Assembly (NCBI GenBank): GCA_022768065.1
Contig: JALELS010000023.1
Location: 1-64,000 of the forward strand
Source of the DNA: Ruminococcus sp.
GTDB taxonomy: Bacteria > Bacillota > Clostridia > Oscillospirales > Acutalibacteraceae
Reading direction: 5' to 3'
DNA: 64,000 nt
The number at the start of each line of letters is the position of its first letter. Position 1 is the stretch's first letter. The notes beneath the pieces were generated by a model. That model saw only the letters and a program-made list of their open reading frames with translations. It did no database searches and had not been told where the DNA came from. A program made the translations under genes and the position numbers. Shown here piece after piece: positions 1 to 8,502 of the stretch.

Positions 1-138
1 ACCTCCTTGATATTTTTAGTCGTGTGGTCGGCAAACCACTTCTAATATACCAAGGAGCTTTTTCCTTGTCTACTCCACTCCTCGCTGTAAGCTATTTCTT
101 TCCCCCCTGCATAGCAGGGGGTTTACTTTGTCACAGAC
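1..138 (-). mobile_element. Left end of an IS200/IS605-like element, cut by window edge
   Basis: Read on the minus strand, this stretch has the layout of the untranslated left end of an IS200-type element. It starts with a compact GC hairpin (about 106-121, CCCCTGC/GCAGGGG). Further hairpins follow, and the stretch ends in a strong ribosome site AAGGAGGT at positions 1-8, directly before the window edge. A CTCCTTG segment (minus strand, near 51-58) is complementary to the ribosome site, as in IS200 leaders where the site is hidden. The transposase gene itself would lie outside the window, so the assignment rests on leader structure only. Confidence 0.5.
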
Positions 139-145
139 AGCAAAG

Positions 146-186
146 GCGAAGCCCTCCGACAAAAACGGAGAGCTTCGCTGTTTTTT
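146..186 (+). terminator. Strong intrinsic terminator in plus orientation
   Basis: A stem GCGAAGC-CTCCG pairs with CGGAG-(A)GCTTCGC around a short A-rich loop and is followed on the plus strand by a run of six T. In minus orientation, as needed by the kinase gene ending at 210, the T tract is poor. It could therefore be a leftover of a plus-strand gene now separated from it, or a weak bidirectional stop. Confidence 0.7.
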
Positions 187-209
187 ATTTATTTGATTTT
201 TAAAACGGT

Positions 210-1328
210 TTATTTCAATGCGTTTTCTGTTATGCGGCGCATTTCGTCCATCTTCTTTTCCATATCGGCTACAAGGGCAAACTGAGTTTTTGCCCTTACG
301 AGGTTGTGCTCGGGATAATCGGTTTTGAAATAGACGTCTCCGTTTAAATAGTCGCCGAGGAAGCGTATACCGCATTCATACGTCATAAGTTTGGCCGAAA
401 ACGCCATATACTCTGTCTCGGTTTCGGTAAGGCTGTCTTTAGCGGAGCTTAAATATCCCATTGTGTATGCCTCGTACAGCGGCAGGCTGAGTGAAACCTT
501 GGAGACATCTTTTTCGTCCTCCGCAGCCGTATTCGCGCCGAAACGTATGCTGTCGCCGAAATCGTAAAGCGAAAGCCCCGGCATTACCGTATCAAGGTCG
601 ATTATACAAATTCCGTCGTTTGAATCTTTATCAAAAAGGATATTGTTAAGCTTTGTGTCGTTATGAGTGACGCGCAGCGGCAGACTGCCGCGGTCTATAA
701 GGTCCAAAAGAACGTGCGTATCATTTTCTCTTTCAACAGCAAACTCAATAAGCTCGCGTACATTATCGGCTCTGCCTGCTCTGTTTTCTTTTACCGCGGA
801 CTGAAAGTCAAGAAATCTCGAGTATGTATCGTGGAACTTCGGAATGGTCTCAAAAAGGCTGTCGATAGGATAATCGGAGAGCTGGCGTTGGAATTCGCCG
901 AATGCTCTGCCGGCATTTTTGAACACCTCGGCGGAGTCGATTATATTGCAGGTATAAACCTTATCTATATATTTGTATACGCGCCAGCAATCGCCGTTTT
1001 CATCGCGGAAATAATATTTGCCGTCCGCCGCTTTAAGAAACGTCAATGTTCCGCGGTCTGCGTCTTTGCCCGTTTTTAAAAGAGCGGAGCGGATATGCGT
1101 TGTAACTCCGACGATATTGCTCATAAGCGCGTCGGGGTCTTTAAATATACCGGTATTTATTTTTTGAAGCGTATATTTTACTGTATTGCCGTTATCGTCA
1201 AACGATATAACGTAAGTGGAATTTATATGCCCGTCATTAAGAGCGGTATATTCTTTAAAATCTCCGTTAATTGAAAAGTTAGCGGTAATACTGTCAATAT
1301 CAAAAGGTAATGCAGACAAATTAAACAC
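210..1328 (-). CDS. N-acetylhexosamine 1-kinase-like phosphotransferase
   Basis: 372 residues of the aminoglycoside/choline kinase fold. The catalytic loop HNDTKLNN lies at about 222-229 (base D224), and the metal-binding IDLDTVMPG motif at about 243-251. This pair and the length match the NahK-type kinases that phosphorylate GalNAc/GlcNAc at C1. It is the last gene of the glycosidase operon, 86 bases after the GH31 gene, with its own promoter in that gap and a GGAAAGG ribosome site. The inferred role is phosphorylation of the hexosamine freed by the two upstream glycosidases, in the cytoplasm. Sugar specificity cannot be read from sequence; another sugar kinase activity is possible. Confidence 0.75.
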   Translation of the reverse strand: MFNLSALPFDIDSITANFSINGDFKEYTALNDGHINSTYVISFDDNGNTVKYTLQKINTGIFKDPDALMSNIVGVTTHIRSALLKTGKDADRGTLTFLKAADGKYYFRDENGDCWRVYKYIDKVYTCNIIDSAEVFKNAGRAFGEFQRQLSDYPIDSLFETIPKFHDTYSRFLDFQSAVKENRAGRADNVRELIEFAVERENDTHVLLDLIDRGSLPLRVTHNDTKLNNILFDKDSNDGICIIDLDTVMPGLSLYDFGDSIRFGANTAAEDEKDVSKVSLSLPLYEAYTMGYLSSAKDSLTETETEYMAFSAKLMTYECGIRFLGDYLNGDVYFKTDYPEHNLVRAKTQFALVADMEKKMDEMRRITENALK

Positions 1329-1363
1329 GCCTTTCCGAAATTGCTTTTTAGTAAAGTTATTTT

Positions 1364-1392
1364 ATTATATTATTTAATGAACGGTAAGTCAA
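1364..1392 (-). promoter_or_regulatory. Promoter of the NahK-like kinase gene
   Basis: Minus strand: TTGACT, 17-base spacer, TATAAT. It lies between the GH31 stop and the kinase start, so the kinase can be made separately from the upstream operon. Confidence 0.75.
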
Positions 1393-1414
1393 CATTTTTC
1401 GACATACGAGCGTT

Positions 1415-3826
1415 TTACAGAGTGTAGTCAAGATCCTCTAAGACCTCAAGCAGCTCGGAGCGCAACGCCGCATTGCCGCAGAGCCGCGCATTGGAAAGAA
1501 GCGCCGCGTCGTCTTTAGCCTTTTCAAAACTTATATAGCGAAGGCTTTTTAAGTTGTTGATACCGTTGAATTTTGTCATAACCTCGCGCACGGCTTCGCG
1601 TTTCGGCTTGTTTTTAAGCACTGTAATGCCGCAAAGCTCAACTTCAACAGGTGCGGAAATTTCCGTCGGGGGAAGTGAAACCGTAACCCTGCCGCCCGTA
1701 TCCGTAAGCGAAAAATCGAGCTTTTCTTCGCCTGACATAACCTTTACGCTCTCGGCGGACACAATATCCGCGAATTCAAACACATACTGTCTTTTAAGCG
1801 GAAGATAAGCCTTTTCTTTTCCGCCGCAGAGATACAGCTTAATGCCGTTTTCGGTTTCGCCGACGGTGACCTCGGTTATTGAAAAGTCGCCGTTTTTAAA
1901 ATTATTTGTCTCGCCGTCGTCCTCATAGAGCGAAAAACTGCCGTTGCCGCGATACACTTTAAATTTCAATACGGTGGGGTTAAGGCAACTGTTTCCTCCG
2001 TCGAGAGACAGCGGAATTACAGCTCCCTCACGCGCGAAAACCGGCATTGTGTTAAGTTCGCTGTGTATTCTGACTGTCTTTGAACCGCGATATATTTTGC
2101 CCGTAAAGATGTCTGTCCAGCGCCCCTTAGGCAGCCAAACGTGAGTTTCGGCGCGGCGCGTTTTTTTGTTTATCTTTGATGTGACGGGGCAAACCAAAAG
2201 CTCGCTGCCGAACATATATCCGTTGCGGCATTTGTAGGCGCCCTCACACTCGGGATTATTGTAATAGAGCGGCTCACAGAGCGCTCTTCCGAACTTATGC
2301 GTGCGGTAATTCATAGAGTAGAGATACGGTATCAGCTCGTGGCGAAGCCTTAAATAGCGTTCTGCCGTCATTTCGGCGTCCCAACCGTAATTCCACGGTT
2401 CCTTGCCCGAGAGCGGATCCTGATTTGAATGCAGGCGCATAATCGGTGAAAATGTTCCGAACTGCACCCAACGGACATACATTTCATCATCGTGTTTGCC
2501 GAAGCAATGGCCGCCTATATCGTGACTCCACCAAGTATATCCGCAATTGGACGCGGTAGAAGTAAAATACGGCTGAAAATCAAGTGCGCGCCAGGTCATA
2601 ACGGTATCACCGGAAAAACCGAGAGGATACCTGTGCGAGCCTATGCCGGCATAACGCGAGAGAATGAGCGGCCGTTTACCGGAACGCTGTCTGTCAAGGT
2701 AATGATAGTGATTGAGCGCCCACAACGGGTCCAGCCCCGGCAGCTTGCTCTTTGTGCCCTGCTGCCAATCTATCCACCAAAAATCGACTCCCTCATCTTC
2801 ATACGGATGATGTGCCGTATTAAAATACGTATTTACAAACTGCGGATCGGTTATATCGAAATTAACGGGCTTTTTCTCGGCAGGGTCAAGCCCCATAGCC
2901 TTTGCCGCTTCGTTGTAACAATTTTCAAATGAACGTATACCGAGAGCAGGATGCAGATTCAGCGTAACTTTAAGCCCCTGCTCGTGCAGGAATTTCAAAA
3001 ATCCCCTGTAATCCGGGAAAAGCTCGGTATTCCAGCTGTATCCCGTCCAGCCGTCCGACCAGAACGCCGGGCGGTTTTTACCGTAGCCCGACTGTGGAAA
3101 CTGCCTTTTTATGTCTACCCAATGCCAGTCCATATCAACTGTGGCAACGGTAAGCGGAATATCTCGTTTTTTAAATTCAAGCATCAGGTTTTGATATTCG
3201 CTCTGCGTATATGCCTTATAGCGGCTCCACCAGTTGCCGAGCGCAAAACGCGGCACCAACGGCACTTCGCCCGTGATTTTGTAAAGAGCGTTTACCGCTC
3301 CTATATAATCGGTGCCGTAGGCAAACACATATATATCGCGTTCTTTTGCCTTGCGCGGTCTCACTTCGCCGTCATCGCACATTATAAGCGATTTGCTGTC
3401 GTCAAATACAGCCGCTCCGTCACGCGAGATAACTCCGTCCTTGAGCGGAACCGCACCGCGTGACTGATCAAGCGTGCGCGCCGTGCCCTTTAAATTCTCG
3501 CCGTTATCGCAACTTGATACCATATCGCCGATTTTGGCGTACACCGCCGTGCCGTTTTTCTTGTTTATGCAAAATTCGGCTTTTTCGGTTTTTATTATGA
3601 TTTTGGTTTTTGTTATTTCAAATGTAAAATCGACCTTGCCGTGATTGCGGAACCATACGCTCTGTGTTGCGTCGTCGCAAAACGATTTTTCGTTTCCGCA
3701 CTCAACCCTTATAAGATTCGGAAATATGACCGTTATCCTTATGCCGCCCGCTATGAGGATGTTATCGGGCTCGGCTTTGCCGTCCGTCTTTGCAACAAGG
3801 CATTCGTGAAGTTTTTTCTCTTCCAT
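1415..3826 (-). CDS. GH31 family alpha-glycosidase
   Basis: 803 residues without signal peptide, so a cytoplasmic enzyme. An N-terminal beta domain (about 1-190) is followed by the GH31 barrel. The nucleophile is D353 in WWIDWQQ and the acid/base D407 in GFSGDTVMTW; WWSHDIGGH follows. The barrel segments around RYAGIGSHRYP and WWIDWQQG resemble what I recall of the bacterial GH31 subfamily that cleaves alpha-N-acetylgalactosaminides, which would fit the neighbouring GalNAc-type kinase. Alpha-glucosidase or alpha-xylosidase activity cannot be excluded. The gene starts 4 bases after the GH36-like stop, so the two are co-translated. Confidence 0.85.
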   Translation of the reverse strand: MEEKKLHECLVAKTDGKAEPDNILIAGGIRITVIFPNLIRVECGNEKSFCDDATQSVWFRNHGKVDFTFEITKTKIIIKTEKAEFCINKKNGTAVYAKIGDMVSSCDNGENLKGTARTLDQSRGAVPLKDGVISRDGAAVFDDSKSLIMCDDGEVRPRKAKERDIYVFAYGTDYIGAVNALYKITGEVPLVPRFALGNWWSRYKAYTQSEYQNLMLEFKKRDIPLTVATVDMDWHWVDIKRQFPQSGYGKNRPAFWSDGWTGYSWNTELFPDYRGFLKFLHEQGLKVTLNLHPALGIRSFENCYNEAAKAMGLDPAEKKPVNFDITDPQFVNTYFNTAHHPYEDEGVDFWWIDWQQGTKSKLPGLDPLWALNHYHYLDRQRSGKRPLILSRYAGIGSHRYPLGFSGDTVMTWRALDFQPYFTSTASNCGYTWWSHDIGGHCFGKHDDEMYVRWVQFGTFSPIMRLHSNQDPLSGKEPWNYGWDAEMTAERYLRLRHELIPYLYSMNYRTHKFGRALCEPLYYNNPECEGAYKCRNGYMFGSELLVCPVTSKINKKTRRAETHVWLPKGRWTDIFTGKIYRGSKTVRIHSELNTMPVFAREGAVIPLSLDGGNSCLNPTVLKFKVYRGNGSFSLYEDDGETNNFKNGDFSITEVTVGETENGIKLYLCGGKEKAYLPLKRQYVFEFADIVSAESVKVMSGEEKLDFSLTDTGGRVTVSLPPTEISAPVEVELCGITVLKNKPKREAVREVMTKFNGINNLKSLRYISFEKAKDDAALLSNARLCGNAALRSELLEVLEDLDYTL

Positions 3827-3830
3827 AATA

Positions 3831-6545
3831 TCAGTCCTTTATTTCATCAAAACCGAATGCGCGGTTAAAAATCTCGATATTTTTAACGCTTGCACCGCAT
3901 TTGATTTCTCCCGTGGCAATATCGGAGCCCGCAAGTCTTGCGTCGTAGCCCGAACAGTCGAGTTTGCCGTCCGTATAGAGCTTAATCATACCGTTTCTTT
4001 CGCGCAAGGCGTATACCTTTACATTGTCTCTGCCTGCGATTACGGTATCGGATTTTGCCTTAATTCCCTTAACGTCGAATACAAGCTTGCCGTTTGCGGC
4101 AAAAAGGCTCATATCTCTGCCGCCGAGAAGTATCATACCGTCTGTGGGAACACCCGAAAGCGTCAGCCTAAGAGCAAAGTCACCGCGCCCCGAAACGCCG
4201 TAGGTTACAGGTATACAGCCGTTTTTGAAATATGTTACCGGTACTTTTTCGGAAAGAGCGTTGCCGTAAATATCTTTAACATCTATATCTATATCAAGCT
4301 TCTGTAAATTTTTGCACTCGGCAGGCAAATATACTCTGACATCGCTGTAATTAGCCCGAAGCTCTTTTTTAAGAGCCGCGCCGTCAAGTGTAAAGGTACT
4401 CATATTTACAGCTATGTGACTGTTAAATCTGAATTCAACGGTCTTTTCGTCGATGAACTTTGCCTCTGTAAGCTTTACCGGGGCTGTATTTTCGTTTGTA
4501 AATTTAAAAATTCGTATTTCATGCGGCTCTAAATCCAACGAAACGGTATCGCCGTATGAGTATTTTCTTTCATCGGGTTTTTCCGTATACGGTAAAACCG
4601 TGACGCACGTCATATTTTCGGCGCCCTCGGCAACTCCTATAATTCTGTCAAGGACAAACGAGAATCTCTGCTTTTTATTCGCCGGATTTCGTACCGAAAC
4701 TATACCGTTTGCGTTTTCCCATGCGGAGTAGCCGTAAACGCTGCCCGTATCGGGGGACTCGCCTATCAGCTTTGAATTTCGCAATATATTGAAATTTTCC
4801 CTGATAAACGACAAAACATCGGCATTGATAAGCCACATATCGGGCGTAAACAGGTTAAAGCTGTAATAAAGCTCCCAAAATGCGGTTCCGCGCGTTGATA
4901 TCATATACATATATTTGCGGAATTCCTCGTCCGTCATATGAATCTTTGCGGAATTTCCGTAAATAGGCTCGTGGTTATACATATTTGACAGCGGGAACTG
5001 ATATTGTCTTTTTCTGTGGAAGTCAAAATATTTTGAATCGCGGTATGTAAGCATTTTATCGATATCACTTCCGCAGAGCTTTTCGCCGTCGGTTGTTTTA
5101 TCTATAAAACCTATGTCGCCGCTGTTTTGCATCCAAAAGCTCTCGCTGTACATAAGATGCCACGGACTTGCGTTGCAATAGCTTGTCTGGTTAATCCAAA
5201 GGTCCTTGCCCTCTTTTTCGCGGAGAAGGTGCATTTTTTCAAATATATCCGTCCAGTTTTCCCAGCAGTCCGTAAAGCAGTACATACCGTGGTTTCCGCC
5301 TACGGGGTGACCGTGATGCTTATTTTTACACGACTTCAGGAGAAATCCGTCGAGTTTCCAGTAATTGATGTCGAATTTTTCCATGCAATCGGTGAAGAAA
5401 TCGAGTACATTTTTTGTGTATCGGTGATCAGCCACGCACACATCGCGGCTCTGCCTGTTATAACCGCCCTTGCCGGAGCGCTCCATTCTTCTGCCGAACC
5501 TGTCGGTTTTCAGGTTATAACCGCCGCGAGGTCCGAGCCAAAGCCCGAACTCCGACGAAAACTTTTTGCTGAGCGCAGAGCTCTCATAGAGTTCATTGGG
5601 GAATTTATCGTTGAAACACCAAAAATCCTTATCGTAATCAACCCAGCCGTCGTCCACGACATAAGAATTGAGAGGCGGTACGCCGGCGCTCGAAAGCCCC
5701 TTTTCTATTTCAAAAAACGAGTCGCGGATATTTTCGCTTGTTATATCAAGCATATGGTCGTACCAGGAATTATACTGAGTGCGAAGATAAATCGGTTTTG
5801 CGATGCCCTTGATATATTCGAGAAAGTCCGCTCTGACAACCTCCATATCAAAGCTGCGCGCCGCACCGCTCACAGCAGGGTGCGAAACGTAAACTTCCTT
5901 GCCTTTTGACAGCTCGTGCAGATTTTTGCCGGCATAATACCTTATGTGCGCCGTTTCATCTTCTATATTATTGTCGGTAGTCGGAAATTCACAGCCGAAA
6001 TACATACCGTTTATATAAATAGGTTGACCGAGAGCGGTCTGAAACTCCGACAGATACGCCTTTTCCATATCGGGTCTTGAAAAGCGCATTTTCACATCGT
6101 CGCCGAGCGCGAGATATTCAAGGTCAATATAATCGATAAACAAATTGTCGGGATTGCTTGACGATACGGTAACATATTTTCTGATGACGGGATCCGAGTC
6201 CCTCGCCTCAAATATCACCTGCACAAATACGTCAGAAGAGTGAATACGGTACGGCTCAAAGCAAAATACGGCTTTTTTAACCGCCCCCTCCTCTTTCAGT
6301 TCCGTGCTTTTCAGCTTACATTCGGAGGACAATATTTTGCCCTTGCCGAATATGCCCTTTTTATAGGATATTATGAATTCCTCGGAGCCGCCCGACGGAG
6401 CAAATGAAGTTTCGGTCATTCGCCTGTTGACTATGCGAACGGTACGCAGAGTTTTACCCGATGTAGATATTTCACGCACCGTATTTTCGTTTCCTATGTA
6501 TACTGTCTCTTCCTCAGAAGAGACAAAAGCCGTATTTTTATTCAT
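3831..6545 (-). CDS. GH36-like alpha-galactosidase/alpha-N-acetylgalactosaminidase with LamG-like C-terminus
   Basis: 904 residues, no signal peptide. An N-terminal beta-sandwich precedes a barrel with the GH36/GH27-clan signatures YVVDDGW (about 295-301), YWKLDG (nucleophile candidate D399) and SGDIGF (acid/base candidate D477). From about residue 760 a concanavalin/LamG-like sandwich follows, as in some large clostridial alpha-N-acetylgalactosaminidases. Second gene of the operon, 42 bases after the C_GCAxxG protein, ribosome site GAGAG. Function is inferred as release of terminal alpha-galactosyl or alpha-GalNAc residues from imported glycans or glycopeptides. Family call is firm; substrate is open. 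Confidence 0.75.
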   Translation of the reverse strand: MNKNTAFVSSEEETVYIGNENTVREISTSGKTLRTVRIVNRRMTETSFAPSGGSEEFIISYKKGIFGKGKILSSECKLKSTELKEEGAVKKAVFCFEPYRIHSSDVFVQVIFEARDSDPVIRKYVTVSSSNPDNLFIDYIDLEYLALGDDVKMRFSRPDMEKAYLSEFQTALGQPIYINGMYFGCEFPTTDNNIEDETAHIRYYAGKNLHELSKGKEVYVSHPAVSGAARSFDMEVVRADFLEYIKGIAKPIYLRTQYNSWYDHMLDITSENIRDSFFEIEKGLSSAGVPPLNSYVVDDGWVDYDKDFWCFNDKFPNELYESSALSKKFSSEFGLWLGPRGGYNLKTDRFGRRMERSGKGGYNRQSRDVCVADHRYTKNVLDFFTDCMEKFDINYWKLDGFLLKSCKNKHHGHPVGGNHGMYCFTDCWENWTDIFEKMHLLREKEGKDLWINQTSYCNASPWHLMYSESFWMQNSGDIGFIDKTTDGEKLCGSDIDKMLTYRDSKYFDFHRKRQYQFPLSNMYNHEPIYGNSAKIHMTDEEFRKYMYMISTRGTAFWELYYSFNLFTPDMWLINADVLSFIRENFNILRNSKLIGESPDTGSVYGYSAWENANGIVSVRNPANKKQRFSFVLDRIIGVAEGAENMTCVTVLPYTEKPDERKYSYGDTVSLDLEPHEIRIFKFTNENTAPVKLTEAKFIDEKTVEFRFNSHIAVNMSTFTLDGAALKKELRANYSDVRVYLPAECKNLQKLDIDIDVKDIYGNALSEKVPVTYFKNGCIPVTYGVSGRGDFALRLTLSGVPTDGMILLGGRDMSLFAANGKLVFDVKGIKAKSDTVIAGRDNVKVYALRERNGMIKLYTDGKLDCSGYDARLAGSDIATGEIKCGASVKNIEIFNRAFGFDEIKD

Positions 6546-6587
6546 AAAAGAACTCTCTTTCGTTTTTTGTGTTGTACCGTTGCTTGA

Positions 6588-7040
6588 CTATTCCGAAAAA
6601 ATCACTTTTTCCGTAGCTCTGACGGCGTCCTCAACTATTTTGGCGCACGGGCGCTTTTTATAATATGCCGCCGTGCGTTTTTCCGCTTCGGGGGAAACGG
6701 CAGTGCCTTTTGAAAGACCCAAAAGTTCGCGGCAGATTATGGACGGATTTGTCTTTTTAAATTCTGCGGCAATTTCCTGAACCTTTTTATACGTATAGGA
6801 TTTTGCCTCTCTGTTTTCGCCCGTATCGTCGCCGTATACCATACCTGCAACCATAGCCGCTCCGCACATAGCTCCGCAGACCTCCCTCATTCTGCCGACG
6901 CCGCCGCCGAGACCCGACGCAACCTTGAGAGCCGTTTTTTCATCCATTCCGAATTTGTCGCAAAACGCCGCAAAAACAGCTTGCGAGCAGTTAAACCCTT
7001 TACCGAAAAGCTCCGCGGCACGCTCTGTATAAACAGACAT
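6588..7040 (-). CDS. C_GCAxxG_C_C family protein
   Basis: 150 residues with the signature cysteines of this family: FNCSQAV near residue 17, then a glycine-rich GLGGGVGRMREVCGAMCGAAM segment at about 43-63 and a later Cys in IICREL. The family is widespread in anaerobes and is suspected to bind a redox cofactor or metal, but has no established function. It is the first gene of the glycosidase-kinase operon and follows its promoter directly. Why a redox-type protein leads a sugar operon is unclear. Confidence 0.85.
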   Translation of the reverse strand: MSVYTERAAELFGKGFNCSQAVFAAFCDKFGMDEKTALKVASGLGGGVGRMREVCGAMCGAAMVAGMVYGDDTGENREAKSYTYKKVQEIAAEFKKTNPSIICRELLGLSKGTAVSPEAEKRTAAYYKKRPCAKIVEDAVRATEKVIFSE

Positions 7041-7132
7041 AAATCATCACCCAATCTTTAGTTTCGTCGCATTAAACCGAGTGTTACAGCCACGCGGTAA
7101 CACCGATAAAAGTTTTATACACAATTTATATT

Positions 7133-7161
7133 ATTTTAACATAAACAGTCTTTATAAACAA
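7133..7161 (-). promoter_or_regulatory. Promoter of the glycosidase-kinase operon
   Basis: Minus strand: TTGTTT, 17-base spacer, TAAAAT. Downstream, the leader holds a small hairpin GTGTTAC/GTAACAC (7081-7103) that could be an operator or an RNA structure. Confidence 0.55.
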
Positions 7162-7234
7162 CATATTTTATAAACCGAGGGCAAAAATCCGCCGATTTTT
7201 CGTCAAAACGCCGCGTTAAAGCTCACATAATCTA

Positions 7235-7263
7235 TTGCACAAAATCGAAAATGTGTGTATAAT
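7235..7263 (+). promoter_or_regulatory. Promoter of ilvE
   Basis: TTGCAC, 17-base spacer, perfect TATAAT. The start codon follows 35 bases downstream, so the leader is short and no T-box or other riboswitch fits in it. Confidence 0.8.
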
Positions 7264-7297
7264 TAATAAAAATACAAATTACGAAAGAAGTAATACT

Positions 7298-8320
7298 ATG
7301 GCGAAGAAAAATATTGACTGGGGTTCAATAGGCTTCAGCTATATCCCCACAGACAAAAGATATGTTGCCAACTTTAAAGACGGCAAATGGGAGGGCGGAC
7401 TTACCTCCGACCCCAACGTCGTTATCAATGAGTGTGCAGGCGTTCTTCAGTACTCGCAGTCTTGCTTTGAGGGTCTTAAAGCGTACACAACGGAAGACGG
7501 CAGAACGGTATGCTTCCGCCCCGACCTTAACGCCGCAAGAATGAAATCATCATGCGAGCGCCTTAAAATGCCCGTATTCCCCGAAGATAAATTCGTAGAG
7601 GCTGTCAAAGAAGTAGTCAAAGCAAATATCGACTATGTACCCCCCTACGGTTCGGGCGCAACACTTTACATAAGACCGTATATGTTCGGCTCAAATCCGG
7701 TTATCGGCGTTAAGCCTGCCGACGAATATCAGTTCCGTATATTTGTAACTCCGGTAGGTCCTTACTTTAAGGGCGGCGCAAAGCCCATTACCATTCGTGT
7801 AACCGACCTTGACCGTGCAGCCCCCAGAGGAACCGGTCATATCAAAGCAGGTCTTAACTACGCAATGTCGCTCTACAACATAGTTGACGCTCATGAGAAC
7901 GGCTTTGATGAAAACCTCTATGTTGATCCTGCTACAAGAACAAAGGTTGAAGAAACCGGCGGCGCTAACTGCATCTTTGTTGATAAGAACGGCACCGTAG
8001 TCGTTCCGAAGAGCCCGTCAATTCTTCCGTCTATAACCAGACGTTCGCTTGTAACCGTTGCAAAAGATTACCTCGGCCTAAATGTTGAGGAAAGAGAAGT
8101 TTACCTCAGCGAGCTTTCCGATTTTGCAGAGATGGGTCTTTGCGGAACCGCTGCCGTTATATCGCCCATAGGTAAGGTATACGACCACGGCAAGGAAATT
8201 TGCTTCCCGTCGGGTATGGATGAGATGGGGCCGACCATCAAGAAGCTTTACGATACTCTCACCGGAATTCAGATGGGCAGAATTGAAGCTCCCGAAGGCT
8301 GGATAGTTGAAATTAAATAA
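7298..8320 (+). CDS. ilvE: Branched-chain amino acid aminotransferase
   Basis: 340 residues, class IV PLP aminotransferase. It transfers the amino group between glutamate and the keto acids of valine, leucine and isoleucine. The PLP lysine is K183 in GHIKAGLNYA; other family blocks are YSQSCFEGLKAY (51-63) and RPDLNAARM (74-82). I chose the ATG at 7298 after GAAAGAAG. An in-frame upstream start at 7235 would place the coding region on top of the -35 box. The gene stands alone between its own promoter and terminator. Confidence 0.93.
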   Translation: MAKKNIDWGSIGFSYIPTDKRYVANFKDGKWEGGLTSDPNVVINECAGVLQYSQSCFEGLKAYTTEDGRTVCFRPDLNAARMKSSCERLKMPVFPEDKFVEAVKEVVKANIDYVPPYGSGATLYIRPYMFGSNPVIGVKPADEYQFRIFVTPVGPYFKGGAKPITIRVTDLDRAAPRGTGHIKAGLNYAMSLYNIVDAHENGFDENLYVDPATRTKVEETGGANCIFVDKNGTVVVPKSPSILPSITRRSLVTVAKDYLGLNVEEREVYLSELSDFAEMGLCGTAAVISPIGKVYDHGKEICFPSGMDEMGPTIKKLYDTLTGIQMGRIEAPEGWIVEIK

Positions 8321-8340
8321 GCTTATACAAATACAAAAAA

Positions 8341-8372
8341 TGCTGTGGAACATACGTTTCACAGCATTTTTT
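8341..8372 (+). terminator. Terminator of ilvE
   Basis: Stem TGCTGTG/CACAGCA (8341-8347 with 8360-8366) followed by six T, 20 bases after the stop codon. Confidence 0.85.
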
Positions 8373-8461
8373 ATGTTTGCTCAAGATTCGGTCACTGAAT
8401 ATAATCCTCAATAAGGATAAGAAAAAACAACCGCAAAAGCATAATCCGCAAAAAAGCACAT

Positions 8462-8496
8462 AAAAAGGACTGTAAAAGACGAGCTTTTACAGTCCT
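8462..8496 (-). terminator. Terminator of the V-ATPase operon
   Basis: Minus strand: perfect 13-bp stem AGGACTGTAAAAG/CTTTTACAGTCCT with a 5-base loop, followed by T5. It lies just after the subunit D stop. Confidence 0.88.
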
Positions 8497-8502
8497 CAAA
8501 TT

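Noticed and set aside
5127-5909. A 260-codon open frame on the plus strand within the GH36-like gene
   Set aside because: Antisense shadow caused by the codon use of the real gene; the opposite strand carries the catalytic motifs.
7235-7297. A longer N-terminus for ilvE
   Set aside because: The added codons cover the -35 and -10 boxes; the ATG at 7298 has a ribosome site and the family's usual start.
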